64,000 nt of DNA from Proteles cristata cristata (GCA_017311185.1 JAESUZ010002554.1:620001-684000); one strand, 5' to 3'; positions 1 through 12,588 are shown, counted from the stretch's first letter. Translations and numbers: made by a program. Notes: generated by a model from the letters alone, not told the origin.

Positions 1-120
1 TTCTCCAGAAAACCTGAGGATCAATCTAACAGTAGAACTCAGGACAGAGGCATGAGACAAGAGGTTAACATGGTGCTTATCAAAACCATATTCTCTCTAG
101 AGTCACATAAAGAGTTTTTC

Positions 121-325
121 TTTTTTTTAATGTTTATTTGCCTTTGAGAGAGACAGAGTGCAAGTGGAGGAGGGGTAGAGAGAGAGGGAGACACACAATC
201 TGAAGCAGGCTCCAGGCTCTGAGCCATCAGCACAGAGCCCGGCCCACAGCTTGAACCCACGGACGGTGACACCGTGACCTGAGCTGAAGCCGGTTGCCCA
301 GCCAACTGAGCCACCTAGGTGCCCC
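121..325 (-). mobile_element. CanSINE, type A
   Basis: Minus-strand copy: T-rich tail, TGTTTATTTG, GA-rich body, then CTGAGCCACCTAGGTGCCCC (the reversed head) ending at 325. Moderately diverged. It is in the sense direction of SLC5A12, within intron 3. Confidence 0.88.
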
Positions 326-1155
326 ACACTAAAGATTTTAAGACAAACCAACCCCAATGTCCCAGCCCCAACCCCAAAGATTCTAAATAAATTGATATGT
401 GGGTTGGGACCCAGCCCTGCATGTTCTCTGAAAGCTCCCCAGGGATTCTAAAGTACAATTCTAGTTGAGATCACATGGGCCGTAGGAAAGGAGGTGAAAA
501 AGAGGCTGCTAGAGTAATCCAGGTATGGAATCCCTCAGGACCACAGTGAAGGTGGAATGAGAAAACTAGGAAAGCTTAAATGAAATGATATTTTTAAAAA
601 AGTGCTTTAAAAATGAATAAGCACTATGAGAATGGAAGGCGATGGTATTTTTAACATTGAACAATAGAATTATCATCCCCAGTTACTCCTCCAGAGTGTC
701 AAGAACTTCTGTGAAAAGATGACAGGCTTCATCTTTATCTGGAGAAGAAAGACATTGGGGTCACCCTATCATTTCTTTTGTAATTAAGATGTAACTTAAT
801 AAATAGACACCAAAGTCTGTCCAGAGGCCTTGCATTTATATATTGTATTTACATCCTGACTTGAGAAATAATCAATACTTACCTCCCACCTCCCAAATAG
901 TGGTATTTTGATTTTCTTTAAGACATTAAGGCTTCTAAACCCAAATCAAAACATTAGATTTTAGCTATAGGAAGACCAAATGTCAAAGATCTCAGTTTCC
1001 AGAGGATACTGGATATTGGTTATGTTAAAATACGCATAAACCTGAACTTCAGTTAGACATGACACAAAAGAACAAAACACTTTATCAAATGTACATCAAA
1101 AGGCAGATTATAGCCACCATGAAAATTTCTCTGACTCTATAACTCATACAATGAG

Positions 1156-1164
1156 ACACACACA

Positions 1165-1195
<31 letters not shown>

Positions 1196-1209
1196 TCATA
1201 CACACACAA
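1156..1209. repeat. (CA)n microsatellite
   Basis: CA dinucleotide run, interrupted by TACA and TCATA units. Confidence 0.95.
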
Positions 1210-1729
1210 CACTGATCTATAACCCTGATCATGATCATGAGATGTCACTGATGCATTTAATCAGTCTGTGATGTTTGAAATCTAATGTTTACTTCACTAA
1301 ATTGCAAATCCTTGAATGGCAGGAATCACTTATTGTTTTAATCTTCCACTGGTTGTCTTGGATTATGCTGTGCATTCACAGGATTATAAAGAGTTTTCAG
1401 TATGAGTAACAAGTGTAAAATAAATAAGCCACCATTGTAGTGAGATCCAGAAGCCTGTAATCTGGCTAGAGAGAGAAGAGATGGGATGGTAAGGGATTAA
1501 ATGGGCAGGTTGATGTACATCAGGAAAGATTTCCAAGACTAGGCTAAGAGGCTTATACTTTATCCTGTGAACAATGGGAAGCAAGAAGAGAATTGGGTCA
1601 GTTAAGTGGCATGAAGAAATGGGTGATTAAAATTAATCTTACAGGCATGCAGAGTGGAGGGAAGCACTGAAAACAATTAAGAGGCAGTAAATTTAGTTCA
1701 TTCTAGCTCATTGTGGTTATTAAAGTATC

Positions 1730-2470
1730 CAGACTTGTTTCTGACATCTTACTTTTTGGTTTCTATTTGTGTCTTCTCTATTTTTTTCCATTTTTCTTCT
1801 CTTGCTTAAATCACTTGAGGTTTTGTTTTGTATTGTTTTAATTCCCTTTTCCCACTTTGAGCATTTTATTTAAATGGGACTTCTTGAAATTTTGCCATAA
1901 ATCTTTAAGTTAAGTCTATGTTTAAAGAATGTCTTAATTCCCAACAATTCAATTATAAAACCACCAAGTCTGATTACTCTCTTCCTGATTTACATGTTAT
2001 TCCTGTCCCAATAAGGGCTATACTTTTTGTTAATCCCAAAATTCCATCTAATAGTAATTGGTAGTATTAGTATATTTTATAATATTATAAATTATAATTA
2101 TATATGTAAATTATGCCATACTAAATAACGTTCTTTAAAATTAAGTACCAAAAATTATTTGACTAGACTTATTAAATGTTTATATTTTATTTTCTTATTA
2201 CCACTTCCTCCATCTAAAACTGGGTAATTTTCCTTTTTCCCACAGTACTTCCTCTAGCTTTTTCTCAGGGGAAGATATACTAGTGGTAAATTCTCTTGGT
2301 TCCTGACAGTTCCTGAAAGTTAGTTTTTTGCTGAATACACAATTATAGGTAGACCATTGTTTTCCATCAATGCTTCGAAGATATTATTTCACTGTTTCTG
2401 CCTTCCATTACTGTTGCTAAGAAATCTGTCTTCAGTGTCCCTAGCAATGTATCTAGTCATCCTTGTAGGG
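1730..2470 (+). mobile_element. Old L1M-type LINE fragment
   Basis: T-rich sequence whose order of phrases (pyrimidine-rich start, poor reading frame, then a stretch around 2320-2460 of the 'tttgctgaatacacaattataggt ... cactgtttctgccttccatt' kind) resembles a common mammalian L1M segment. Highly decayed; limits and subfamily uncertain. Confidence 0.45.
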
Positions 2471-4419
2471 GTAGATGCCTCTGAGCAACTAATCTGTCAC
2501 AAATCGCCAGATGTGTATGGAGCAGGAGCTTATTTTTAACATAGATAAGAGATATGTATCTGGAATAGAGAGAACTAGGGTAGTGAGGATAGCATGAAAA
2601 TAAAAAAACAAAAATCAGCAGTGCAAAGAAATGGTGGAATTTGAATGTATGAAAAAGACATGGGGCATTTTTAAGTTGTATATTTTCATAATATATGTTA
2701 AAGAGTATGTGATATGCACACAATACCAAAATCCATGGATGGTCTGCTCTAAGACAATATAGGATGACTTTATTTTTCTCTGTAGAGGAGAAAAGAAAAT
2801 CCAGGTATCTGAAAACCACTGTCATATTTTTAACTGGCTCCTTACAGCGTCTGTATATGGTTGCCAATGACTCAGAAGAATAAAGATTCGCATTGCAAGT
2901 CATGATAAATAATAGGTGCTCAATGAATTTCTTCTGAACTAAATTGATTTTAACAATTATATAAATATGTTGCCAATACCACCCAACTTCCTTGATTAAA
3001 GGCTGAGCATGTATTAAGCCAAATGTTAATGTAATCCAAGATTATCCATAAATAACAGACAAAAACAACCTGTGGAATCCTCAAGTTTACAAACTACTAG
3101 CATCCTTGATCATTCACAGATGCATTTTGTCTTTCTCAGTCACTGGGCAGTGAAATATATGCTACCTATAGTTCTCAATTACTATTAACAAGCACACTTT
3201 TTTCTCCACAATTGCATATGGTCACTTATCCTCTGATCAAGGAGGTATTTCTTTCATTAAATCTTTTCTTTGCCATGACTTTCTCGACTGAGCCCAGAAC
3301 CCCAATTTTACTAACAGTACTGAAAAGAAATTTAAATAAAACAACAGCACCTTCCTAAGGAAACTGTGACAGATAAGCCAGCATATTTCTATTTAATTGT
3401 GGAGTAGCGATTTCTGCTATAAATAGGTGCCCGCTTGTTGGAGATTTGCCCTTATCCCACATTGGGAGTTGGTGTTAAATACTTTTTCACAGTTAGATAC
3501 ATACCAGGGTACAGTAGAAAGTGCAAACAATTCCTGTTGCAAACACAGAGCCCCAGAGATCAAACCCAGTCACTAGAAAAGGAGAAAAATATTGAAAGAA
3601 GTTTCTCTGAGAAGAGAAAGGTACATGAGGAAAAAGTCACAATATTTTTGTCAATGTTCTTCATGGCCAAATGGAAATCAAATTAGAATTTTCTCTTATT
3701 AAATTCACCTCTGATAAAGAGTATGCTATTGAATTGCTATACTTCAACTGCATCTCTAATTTTTAGATAGAGTTAAAGGCCAAAGTTTTTTCCTAAAATT
3801 CAGTAACTTCCAGTTTTTTGCACCAACTGTTCACTTTTTCTGAACAGATTTTTGTCTGAGTGCTTTGAAACCACCTGAACATCAGCCATGTAAATATTTC
3901 TCAATATAAGCACCAACAAAATGATTAAATTGAATATTGAAGACTTCTAATATTATAGGTATCATTAATGAAATTTATTTTAATTCTTTAAATTTTTGTT
4001 TCTATGATTCTATTCTCTCAAAAAGGTCAAGTATAATTCTTAAAATAATCACTACAATTACCTTTTACACCTATATTCAGACTAATTACTTCATGAAATC
4101 ACTGAGACAGGATCATACATTATCAACAAATTTGGTGATTATGTGTATGCAATACCAAAATTGCCACCCTTTCAGTGATTAAAAAAATAAACAAACAAAG
4201 GGCAATCAAACTTGGTGTTTGAAACCATGTGGGCAAAATCAAGCAACTAATGATTTCCATTATTTTCAATGTTGGAATTTTTGGAGCTTTATGCTGTGAC
4301 AACTACAGCCACGAGAGCCCCATAACCACAGGAATGTCCCCCAAGATGTTTTATATTTCTCAAGGTGTACATAAGCATACATACAATGGTAAGCACCCAA
4401 GGGAGTATGGGTAACTCAC

Positions 4420-4471
4420 CTTGATTGAGCGCCAGGGCAGGAGCATACACCACCACTCCTGTGTAGAGAAT
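4420..4471 (-). CDS. SLC5A12: SLC5A12 exon 3: residues 136-152 plus first base of codon 153
   Basis: A 52-bp exon encoding ILYTGVVVYAPALALNQ plus one leftover G, so the next intron is phase 1. The acceptor is CTCCACTAG before 4471 and the donor is GTGAGT starting at 4419. The YAPALALNQ block is characteristic of SLC5A8 and SLC5A12 and completes the helix begun in exon 2. In the family the following residues begin V-T-G-F-D, consistent with the leftover G. That exon was looked for in 1-4419 on the minus strand and not found, so it lies off the left edge. Confidence 0.95.
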
Positions 4472-5931
4472 CTAGTGGAGAAACAAGAATCAGGTGAATA
4501 GTATGAACAGGGACATGGAAGGGAGAGCAGCCTCAAAGTTTCCTTATTGACCTTAGAGAGGCCTTTCCCTCAACATGTGCACTAGACATGTCACTGACAA
4601 CCACTCTAATGTTTTTTTTTTTTTTTTACAAATAGTTTATTGTCAAATTGTTTCCATAACACCCAGTGCTCATCCCCACAAGTGCCCTCTCCGTGCCCAC
4701 CCCTCCTCCCCCCCACATCCATCAGTCCTCAGTTTTTGTCAGCATTCAAGAGTCTCTCATGGTTTGCCTCTCCTCCTTTCCCCCACTATTTCCCCCCTTC
4801 TTCTCCCCCATTGTCCTTCCGTTAAGTTCCTCCTAATCCTCCTATACGTGCAAACATATATTTGTCCTTCTCTGCCTGACTTATTTCACTCAGCACTCTA
4901 ATCTTGAAATCATTGATCATTGTCATCAGTTTGCAAAGGGTTTAATAAGCCTTAGATGGAGGGAGAGCACTGGACTTTTAAGATAAATGTTGAGATTTTA
5001 TGGCTAGCTGTGGTATATTTCTGAAGAACACGAAAATAGGCTTCCAGGTAAGTTTTTGATTTAACCTTTCCCCACCCACCCACCCACCCTGCCTTGATGC
5101 ATATATCACAATGACTCAGCCTCCTTTTTGCAACTTGCTGAAATATGGCTTTGGGAATGGAGAGAGTACAGTGCAGGGAAGACTATCACAACGTGGGTGG
5201 GTTCGTCTTTGGACTCCCAGGGTCATAGCCACCACACTGAAGGGAGTGCAGCCCCATTTTCTTTTAAATGGGATTTCACCATTTAGAGACTCCTTTGAGG
5301 GTTTTAAAAGGCAAAAGTGTATGCGAAGGTCAGGGAGTGCTGTTTTCCTCCTTTTCTCTTAAAATTCTTCAGTCGGTAAGTGGGAGTTTTGATCAAGAAA
5401 GGGAACAAGATTATTTTCTAGCAAAAAGTACTTAATGAGTCACGGGAAGTGCACTAACAGAGCGTCACAGGCAAACGGGGCAGCATGAAGGAGCCCAGCG
5501 CCTAGGAAGTAGGAGAGAAATCCAAAAGGGGAGAGAGGGAGTATGGCCTTAAAATGATTTTCAGCAAAATGGGCATTCCTGTTTCAACACAGTTCACTAG
5601 TGAAAAACCAGTGACTGGACCATTTCATATCCAAAGCAATGTGTACAAGTGAAAGAAAAGTTTTAAATAAAGTTTTAATTCTTTTTGTTCCTTTATGGTT
5701 TATAATATACACTTACTTGTTATTTATTGTTTGGATGGATATACGGGGGTCTGCACAACGCGATACCTCTCAATGTAATCACGTGCCTGGCAAATGCTAT
5801 CCTTGGAAGAAAGTAGTTTCCTCTTAGTGTTAAGTCCATCTCTTAGTTTCATGAATTGCCCCCTGAAGTAAACAAGCCCATCTTTTGTCACCCCACACTT
5901 TCTGCATGTGTAGTGGCCCTCTTCTCCTTAC
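4472..5931 (-). other. SLC5A12 intron 2 (1,460 bp)
   Basis: Intron between exons 2 and 3, with GTAAGG donor and CTAG acceptor in the minus direction. It carries one L1 3'-end fragment at 4609-4895 and a short CCCA run at 5073-5092. The remainder looks unique; no alternative exon is supported. Confidence 0.9.
4609..4895 (-). mobile_element. 5'-truncated L1 3' end
   Basis: Poly-T at 4612-4627, then the reverse complement of the same L1 3' end seen at 45656-45928, including the GGAGGATTAGGAGGAACTTAA region. It is flanked by the short direct repeat CACTCTAAT (about 4599-4607 and 4895-4903), so it is a truncated target-primed insertion into SLC5A12 intron 2, antisense to L1 but sense to the gene. 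Confidence 0.85.
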
Positions 5932-5997
5932 CGTCTGCACAATGTAGATGACAGTGGCTGCGTAGCGTACTGGTTTATTGAACCGCAGTTGTAAGTA
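5932..5997 (-). CDS. SLC5A12: SLC5A12 exon 2: residues 114-135
   Basis: A 66-bp exon, phase 0 at both ends, encoding 22 residues from YLQLRFNKPVRY to IYIVQT. The minus-strand acceptor is TTTCTAG just before 5997 and the donor is GTAAGG after 5932. It continues the TSTYE ending of exon 1, matching the SLC5 junction TSTYE-YLQLRFN. RFNKPVR forms the cytoplasmic turn and the following residues start the next helix. It is too short to be found as an open reading frame and was located by translating around the splice signals. Confidence 0.95.
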
Positions 5998-6238
5998 CTA
6001 GAAAGAACCAAAGAGAATGATAATCAAATAGCCGGTGAGATTTTACAAAAAGCTGCTCAGAAGGTTCTCGTATTCCTCTATGTTTAGCGCTTTGGATTTA
6101 TAATATGATGTTTTGCTGTACATACTTTGAAGAAAGGAAAAATATGGATTGATTGAAGTCAAAGAAATACCAAAGCTCTATTAAAGCTCAATTTTTCCTC
6201 AAGCTTCTTATGATAAAGAAGATAATGTTTTTATTTTA

Positions 6239-6469
6239 TCTTTTTTTTTTAATTTTTTTTTTAATGTTTTTTATTTATTTCTAGGAGAGAGAGAGAGAGA
6301 CAGCCTGAGCAGGGGAGGGTCAGAGAGAGGGAGTCACAGACTGAAACAGGCTCCAGGCTCTGAGCTGGCAGTCAGCACAGGGCCCGACGCGGGGCTCGAA
6401 CCCACGAACCGCGAGATCATGACCTAAGCGAAAGTCGGACGCTAACCGACTAAGCCACCCAGGCGCCCC
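6239..6469 (-). mobile_element. CanSINE, type B (young)
   Basis: Near-intact minus-strand copy ending CCACCCAGGCGCCCC at 6469, with the type B features (GTCAGAGAGAGGGAGTCACAGACTGAAACAGG, reversed TCCTAG|AAATAAATAA). Flanked by the 16-bp duplication ATAATGTTTTTATTTT (6222-6237 and 6471-6486), perfect on both sides. In sense orientation within SLC5A12 intron 1. Confidence 0.95.
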
Positions 6470-6549
6470 AATAATGTTTTTATTTTTAAATTTTAATTGC
6501 TTGAATAAAAACCCAGATCCTCTGGCTTTCTACCCAGGGGGTCTTCCTA

Positions 6550-6897
6550 CTGGATATACTGAAGCCACTGTTTACTCTTATATCCCATTGCCCCCAATTT
6601 AGCCCAGACCTTTATTGCCCCTTACTCATGTGACTGCGGCAGCCTGCAGATGATCTCCCTATTTCCAACCCTTGCCAATCCATTCCATCAAGCATACATC
6701 TGGCACGTTGTTTCTGCTATAGCAAGGCTCTAATTATCTCACTCTTTGTCCTAAAATCTTCAATGATTCTCTATCATTGACAAAGTTCTTATCCACCCTG
6801 GATATTCTCTCTCTCTCTCTCTCTGTATATATATATACACATAGATATATATGTATGTACATATATGTATGTACATATATATATATGTATATGTATA

Positions 6898-6929
<32 letters not shown>

Positions 6930-7250
6930 CACACCCATCCTATCTTAAGTCACACCACTAACTCTCCCATTTTATTTATTCTTCACAAAAAATCACTGTA
7001 GGCTATTCAGTCAACACACTTTGTACTTCTAAGGCTTTTTTCATTTGGCCAGACCCTTCAATATGAGGGAAACTCTCCCCCTGACCCACTCAGCAATTCT
7101 CTAGTCATCTTTCAAGAAGGGTGACCCATCTGCAATTCCTATTCTTGCCTATACTTTCTCCTTTGAGCTCTGACAGCAATTATATTAAACTTTTTTCCTA
7201 GAAGGCAACACTTGATCACCTGCTGTCTTGTATATTGATGATGGATTCAT
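6550..7250 (+). mobile_element. L2-type LINE relic, split by a simple repeat
   Basis: Old sequence with L2-like 3' content (CT-rich phrases such as those around 6700-6790 and 7020-7140) on both sides of the repeat at 6806-6937. Family call rests on overall resemblance only. Confidence 0.45.
6806..6937. repeat. Compound (CT)n-(TA)n-(TATG)n microsatellite
   Basis: CT run, then alternating TA and TATG/TACA units, ending in a TA run and ACACACC. The alternating purine-pyrimidine tract yields meaningless open frames on both strands. Confidence 0.95.
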
Positions 7251-7261
7251 ATATCTCATTG

Positions 7262-7690
7262 TATCTGATTCCTGAGACTACTGTAACAAATTACCACAGA
7301 TTTGATGTGGATGAAAGTAATAGAAGTATATTCTCTTGAGGTTCGGGAAATCAAAAATACAAAATCAATTTCATTGGGGCCAAATCAAGGTGCTGGCAGA
7401 TTAGAAGTTTTAAGAAAGAATCTTAAATCACTTAATGTTAAAATAATTTTTCTTCCTCAGACTCTGGTTCCATCATTTCCATCATAATGTGGCCATTTGG
7501 TCATATTGCCTCATCTCTTGGCTGTCAAATCCTTCCTCTGCTTCTGTCTTACAAAGGTACATAGGACTGTACACAGGGCCTACCTGGATAGAGCCAGGAT
7601 AATCTCTTATTTAAAAAACCTTAAATCATCACTTTTGCAAAGACTTTTTAAATCATGTAATAGTCATAGGTCCAGGGATTAGAATATTGA
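7262..7690. mobile_element. Unclassified ancient interspersed repeat
   Basis: Contains the phrase pattern 'actgtaacaaattaccacaga ... aggataatctc ... tcatgtaatagtcataggtcc', which reads as a diverged reverse complement of the element at 46490-46950. This marks both as copies of one widespread old mammalian repeat, class not assigned. Confidence 0.4.
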
Positions 7691-8130
7691 CATTTTCTAG
7701 AGGGAAAGGGATGCATTTTTCACCCTACCATGCTTAACTTCCCTGATATGTGTAAACATGTTCTATTTTATTCATTTTTATCTTCATCTTTCACATATTC
7801 ATTCATTTATTAAATAATTATTATCTGACTTCCCTACTGCATTCTGACATGCAATAATACCAAATATGATATAATCTCTACCCTAGGGGATTTTACAGAT
7901 CAGAGGAGGTGACCAATAACAAATGTATACCAATAACAAGTGATGTTCCAGGTATGATATGTGCTAGAAGAACTACCAGGAGCTGTACATACATTAATAG
8001 CTGGATCTGGTTTATTGTCAGAGGTCAAGAAAGGTCTTTCTGAGTAAATATTCTAGACTACACTAGTATTTGTCTGCTCCTGCATAATAAACATGTACAG
8101 TGAACAAAATAAATGTGAAAGGTAGAAAAT

Positions 8131-8335
8131 GGGGGCACCTGGTTTAGTGGGTTAAGCATCTGATTTTGGCTCAGGTCATGACTCCACAGTTTGTGGGTCT
8201 GAGCCCCACATCAGGCTATCTGCTGTCAGCATGGAGCCCACTTTGGATCCTCTATCCCCTCTCTCTGCCTTCCCCTGCTTTCTCTCCTCTCTCTCTTTCT
8301 CTCCCAAAAATAAACATTTTAAATAAATATGTATA
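8131..8335 (+). mobile_element. CanSINE, type A
   Basis: GGGGGCACCTGGTTTAGTGGGTTAAGCATCTGATTTTGGCTCAGG head, CT-rich body, tail CAAAAATAAACATTTTAAATAAA. The GTGGCTCA of the head is altered to a shorter TTTAGTG. Antisense to SLC5A12 in intron 1. Confidence 0.88.
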
Positions 8336-9499
8336 TATTTTTTAAAAGTAGCAAATTACTTCAGGATTCAATTTCTTGATAGTAATTTCTAATTGGTAGT
8401 AATTCTGTCTTAGCTGCATTGAAGAAAAATCAGGGTGATTTTTTTTTATTAAATCAGGAGTTAACTACTGGTTTGTTCTTTCCCTGGAAATGATACATAA
8501 GTGTTGTTTCATAGCATAAGATGGGTCCTTCTTTGAAACCCTAAAGGTACCTCCCTTGGCAGAAAATTGTTACTCAATTTCATACTAATAGACATTTCCC
8601 AATTTACCCCGTTCAACCCTTACTCCAAGAAAATAGTCATCTTCTTTGCAGACCCTCATTCTTCAGATGACTGTGTATGCATCAAGAAACAATCCAGCGG
8701 GTGTGTAACTAAGGGTACCAGATATAAGGAAAATATTCTTAAAGAGGTAAGGAAGTCAGTGAAGAGTTAAGTCTCAGGTGTTGCAAGATAGAAAATGGTG
8801 CAAAACTTTTGTGGTGAGGATTTAGGTTCAAACCATATGCCCTTGATAAAATTCATTTACTGCACTAAATAAAGGCTTTCGCTTTCTAAAACTGGTACTT
8901 CTAAGGCTCATTGGCTTAGTATATGATAATGACAAGTACAGGGTCAGGAATATAATGGGATATTAATGACTGTAGCAGTCACTGTGTGTGCAATTCCTGA
9001 GTTTATTGGCATTCACTATTCTAGTACATGTTGAAGGCATCTAAATGCACCTGCAATCATTTGCTTAAGGGCTTCATGTCAGCCTTTGTACAGGGCAGGC
9101 TAGAAGTGCTTGGGGGTGTTATTGGATGAAAGCCAGTGACAAAGGGAGTTAGACAAACAAATATTTGGGCTTCTTTGCCATTGAGGAAGGGCAACCCTGA
9201 GACATGATGTGTATGTCTCCCAGTGATCCCAAGTAAGATTGAACCTCAATTGCTCACAGTGGTGACCTACTCAAAACCATACCTTCTATAGGCTTCATTT
9301 CCTTTCATGTTTGAATTGTCACTTGCCTACCCATGTTCAATGAAATCATCTTCTCCCAAATCCTTGGCTTGCTTCTGGAGGACCATAACATAAAGGCACA
9401 TATTATCCAAGTGGTGACTTCAAAAATGCTCATGTAAAAAGGTGTGTCCTGCCAATGGGAATTTTTTCTCCATCATGTGAAAGAACTGAAGATAACCTA

Positions 9500-9790
9500 C
9501 TAGAGGATGAGACCAACTGTGACATAGATAAACTGTCTCAACTGAGTTCCCCTAGATCCACGAACCACTAGCCAAACCATTAGCTGATGGCAGTTATACA
9601 CAAGGTCTCAAGTGAGACCAGGAGAAGAACCTCACTATTTTACTGGACTCTACTGAGCCTAGACCAAATCACTGACCCATAGAATTGTGAGCAAATAAAA
9701 TTACCTTTTTAAAGAAATTTATTTTGGGGTGGTATGTTACACAACAATAGATGACATATAAAAATTGGTACCAGGAGTGGAAAAATATTG
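9500..9790 (+). mobile_element. Unclassified ancient interspersed repeat (3' end)
   Basis: The stretch around 9650-9760 ('agaccaaatcactgacccatagaattgtgagcaaataaaatt ... gttacacaacaatagatgac') resembles the conserved 3' end of a common old mammalian repeat. Family not assigned and left limit unclear. Confidence 0.35.
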
Positions 9791-10439
9791 TAGTAAAGCC
9801 ACAAAATATTCGGTATTGACTTTGGGCCTGGGTGGCACATGAAGTTGGGGAAAGCAAAGGGGAAAATTTTTTGTTCCTGAAAAATGAAAAGACAGTAAGG
9901 AAACTGCTGTCTGGGGACAGACAGAAATCTGGGGAAAGTCAAGGGTTTTAACATCTCTGTTTACATTCACGAAATTCAGCCAATTCAGTCCAACCATATA
10001 TATATATGGAAAAAAAAAGACGTGAATCAGAAGTAAGACTCCTTGAATTGTAGTTTGAGTTTTGCCACTGTCTCACTCTAACCTAACCCTCTGGTTTCTC
10101 TTCCATGAAACAAGAGAGACAATTCCAACTACAATGTTCTATATCTGAATGAATTTACCCCATCTTTCAATTAGTCCCTTTCTCCCTCAATGGTCCTCTT
10201 TGGTATTTAGCTATCTATTGATACAGTCAAAAGTAAAAATGGAAGTTCAACTGAGAGATTGTATGCTTCATGCCTGTTTTCAAAAACAGCACAGGTAACA
10301 CTTACCATCAATAGATTTGATTATTTTCAAAACCCCAGACCTGATTGAGCTATATTCTTTTCTATCCAGTATATACTAAGTCAAGTTCTCATTTTGGTTC
10401 AAACTCACATAACATGGATCCATTCTTTACTCCTCTTTT

Positions 10440-10760
10440 TCTTACTCCCCAAACTCAATTCATAGAAGAATTCTGGTGCTTATGCCCCACTTTCAAAATA
10501 TAGCCACTTGCATCATCTCTTACCACTGCAATACCATCAGCTCTAGTGTGAGTTACAGCAAAAGCCTCCTATCTAGACTTTCTGATTCACCAGTCAAAAC
10601 TCTAGAATTATTCTCAACATCCAGCTAGGGCAACATTCAAAATAAAAATCACATCATGTCACTCCTCTGCCCAGACGTTGTAATTATCCATCTCACAGAG
10701 AGTAAGAGTCAGTTCTCATGACCTAAAAGGCTTCAGAACATTGCTTAAAACCATATCAAA
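10440..10760 (+). mobile_element. L2-type LINE relic
   Basis: Contains the L2-like order 'aaatcacatcatgtcactcctctgccc ... ccatctcacagagagtaagagtc ... ctaaaaggcttcag', with heavy decay. Confidence 0.55.
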
Positions 10761-11384
10761 CGCTGAATATACATTTTAAAGCAAACATTCTTAACAGCAT
10801 TTACTATGCTGAAATAATATTCAATAATGATATTTTATACCTACACATCTAGTTTCAGTGTAGGTATAATTACTAGAACACAATGAGTATAAAAAGAGAA
10901 TTAAAAGGAAATAAACTTACCCCCCAAACTATGTCATCTATAATGCTTTAAACCACTATAAAAGATGATATTTAAAAAGTAGTAGCCTGTGCACTCCTCT
11001 AATGAAAAAGTTTGGATTAAAGAGAAGCAATTCAAGAAGCCATTTAGATTTTAAGAAGTCCAAGAAAAATGAGAAAGCAGGCAGACACCAGTGTATAAAC
11101 TAGTGAGAAGGACAAATAATAACAGACTGTATTTATTAGTGTGTGATAAGAAAAAGAAAGAAATAACTTTAACTGAAGTGGAGACAACATGAGGAGACTA
11201 ATTATAAACTGTCCAAGTGGAGGTAATGAAAATGTATGATATTGCAAGTGAACTGAGCCTAATTTATAATGTGAGGGTGAGAACAATTCCTTATGCTTTC
11301 ACATGGGACAGGATAGTGATAATGTCGCACAGATGGCACATCTTGGTCTAGAAATCCCACTTTATGTCAAAGCATTTAAATTGG

Positions 11385-11890
11385 TTGGCTATTGCTGTAT
11401 AACACTCACCCTGAAACTCATTGGTTTAAAAACAAAGGACATACTCAACTGTCCTGCAATTAAAAAAGAAAAAAACTAAAAATTAAAAAAATTTAAGATT
11501 TGTATTTTTCATAATTTTTGTGGATTTACTGGGTTATTTCTCTACTTGTTTCCCCAGGCCTCTCTTAGGGCTGTGATCAACTGGAAATTCAGCTGGGTGA
11601 GGAGGTCCACATGACCTCACTCACATGTCTGCTAAATGTGCTCGTTGTTGGATGGGGTGCTCTGTTCTCCTTTCTTATCTACTCATCCTCCAGAAGCTAG
11701 CCCAGACAGCCCAGCTTCCTGACATACCAGAACGAAAACAGTGTTCCAAAAGGGCAAAGCCAGAGGCAATCTACCTCATGAGGCCTAGGGTCCAAATACA
11801 CACATCACTTCTACCATACTCTATTGGTCAAAACAAATCACAAGGCAATCACAGATTCAAGGGGTGGGGAAATAGACCCCACTTCTTCAG
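11385..11890. mobile_element. Unclassified ancient interspersed repeat
   Basis: Phrases such as 'ggctattgctgtataacactcaccctgaaact' and 'tctattggtcaaaacaaatcacaaggc ... caaggggtggggaaatagacc' are typical of a common old mammalian repeat. A 90-codon frame at 11625-11897 falls inside and is not a gene. Confidence 0.4.
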
Positions 11891-12044
11891 TCTTTAGTCT
11901 TTAGTACTTTAAAGACCCTGGAAAGAATATCTATGGATGGGTAGCAGGGAATGGAGGACAAAGAAACATAAATTCAAGTTGCTATAAAGAGCTTAAGTGG
12001 TATAAATTTGGGACATTAACAGCAACAACAACCACAACAATTAT

Positions 12045-12520
12045 ACAAACTCTTATACAGCATTTACCATTTGCCAGTTTCTGTTAAAAGTATTTGCATG
12101 TAGGGGCACCTGGGTGGCCAGTCGGTTGGGTGCTCGACTTCAGCTCAGGTCATGATCTCACGGTTTGTGAGTTCGCGACCACGTAAGGCTCTGTGCTGAC
12201 AGCTCAGAGCCTGGAGCCTGCTTCGGATTCTGTGTCTCTGTTTCTCTCTGCCCCTCCCCTACTTGTGCTCTGTCTCTCTCAAAAATAAATAAACATTAAA
12301 AAAAAAAAACAGTATTTGCATGTAACACCACATTTACTCCTCACAGACATCCTCTGAGACAGGTGCTTTTATTATGACTATCTCAGATATGTGGAAATCA
12401 GGTACTGAGAAGTTAAGCAATTTTCCCAGTCATGCCGCTGGTATGTGGCAGTGCCAGCATTCTAAGCCAAGTAGACTTGAGTCAAGAGTCCATGCTTTTA
12501 ATCCCTATGCCATACTGCCA
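12045..12520 (-). mobile_element. MIR SINE, split by a CanSINE
   Basis: Two halves flank the CanSINE at 12103-12310: 'catttaccatttgccag' before and 'cacatttactcctcacagacatcctctgagacaggt ... actgagaagttaagcaa' after. Together they read as a minus-strand MIR. Confidence 0.7.
12103..12310 (+). mobile_element. CanSINE, type A
   Basis: Full-length copy from GGGGCACCTGGGTGGCC to the A-tail. Perfect 14-bp duplication AGTATTTGCATGTA at 12089-12102 and 12311-12324. Inserted into a MIR. Confidence 0.95.
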
Positions 12521-12588
12521 ATTCTTATAAAACAAAACAATCCCCAAATAACCTCATGTGCACTTTACACAACCTGATATAGAGGGCA

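Larger units (their letters stand above)
1..4419 (-). other. SLC5A12 intron 3, 5' part
   Basis: Part of SLC5A12 intron 3, whose acceptor is outside the window. Identified content: a CanSINE at 121-325, a CA repeat at 1156-1209 and an old L1M-like stretch at about 1730-2470. AT-rich sequence lies around 2040-2120. A 148-codon open frame on the minus strand at 2457-2903 has no recognisable domain and AT-rich composition; I take it as chance. Nothing else recognised. Confidence 0.85.

Noticed and set aside
2457..2903. 148-codon minus-strand open frame in SLC5A12 intron 3
   Set aside because: AT-rich, no recognisable domain, no splice context needed or seen; consistent with chance.
1..4419. SLC5A12 exon 4
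   Set aside because: Looked for minus-strand sequence encoding the next conserved block after exon 3 and found none; the exon is outside the window.
6734..7001. Tyr/Ile-rich open frames on both strands
   Set aside because: Translation of the TA/TATG simple repeat.
11625..11897. 90-codon plus-strand frame
   Set aside because: Falls within an old interspersed repeat and has no domain.
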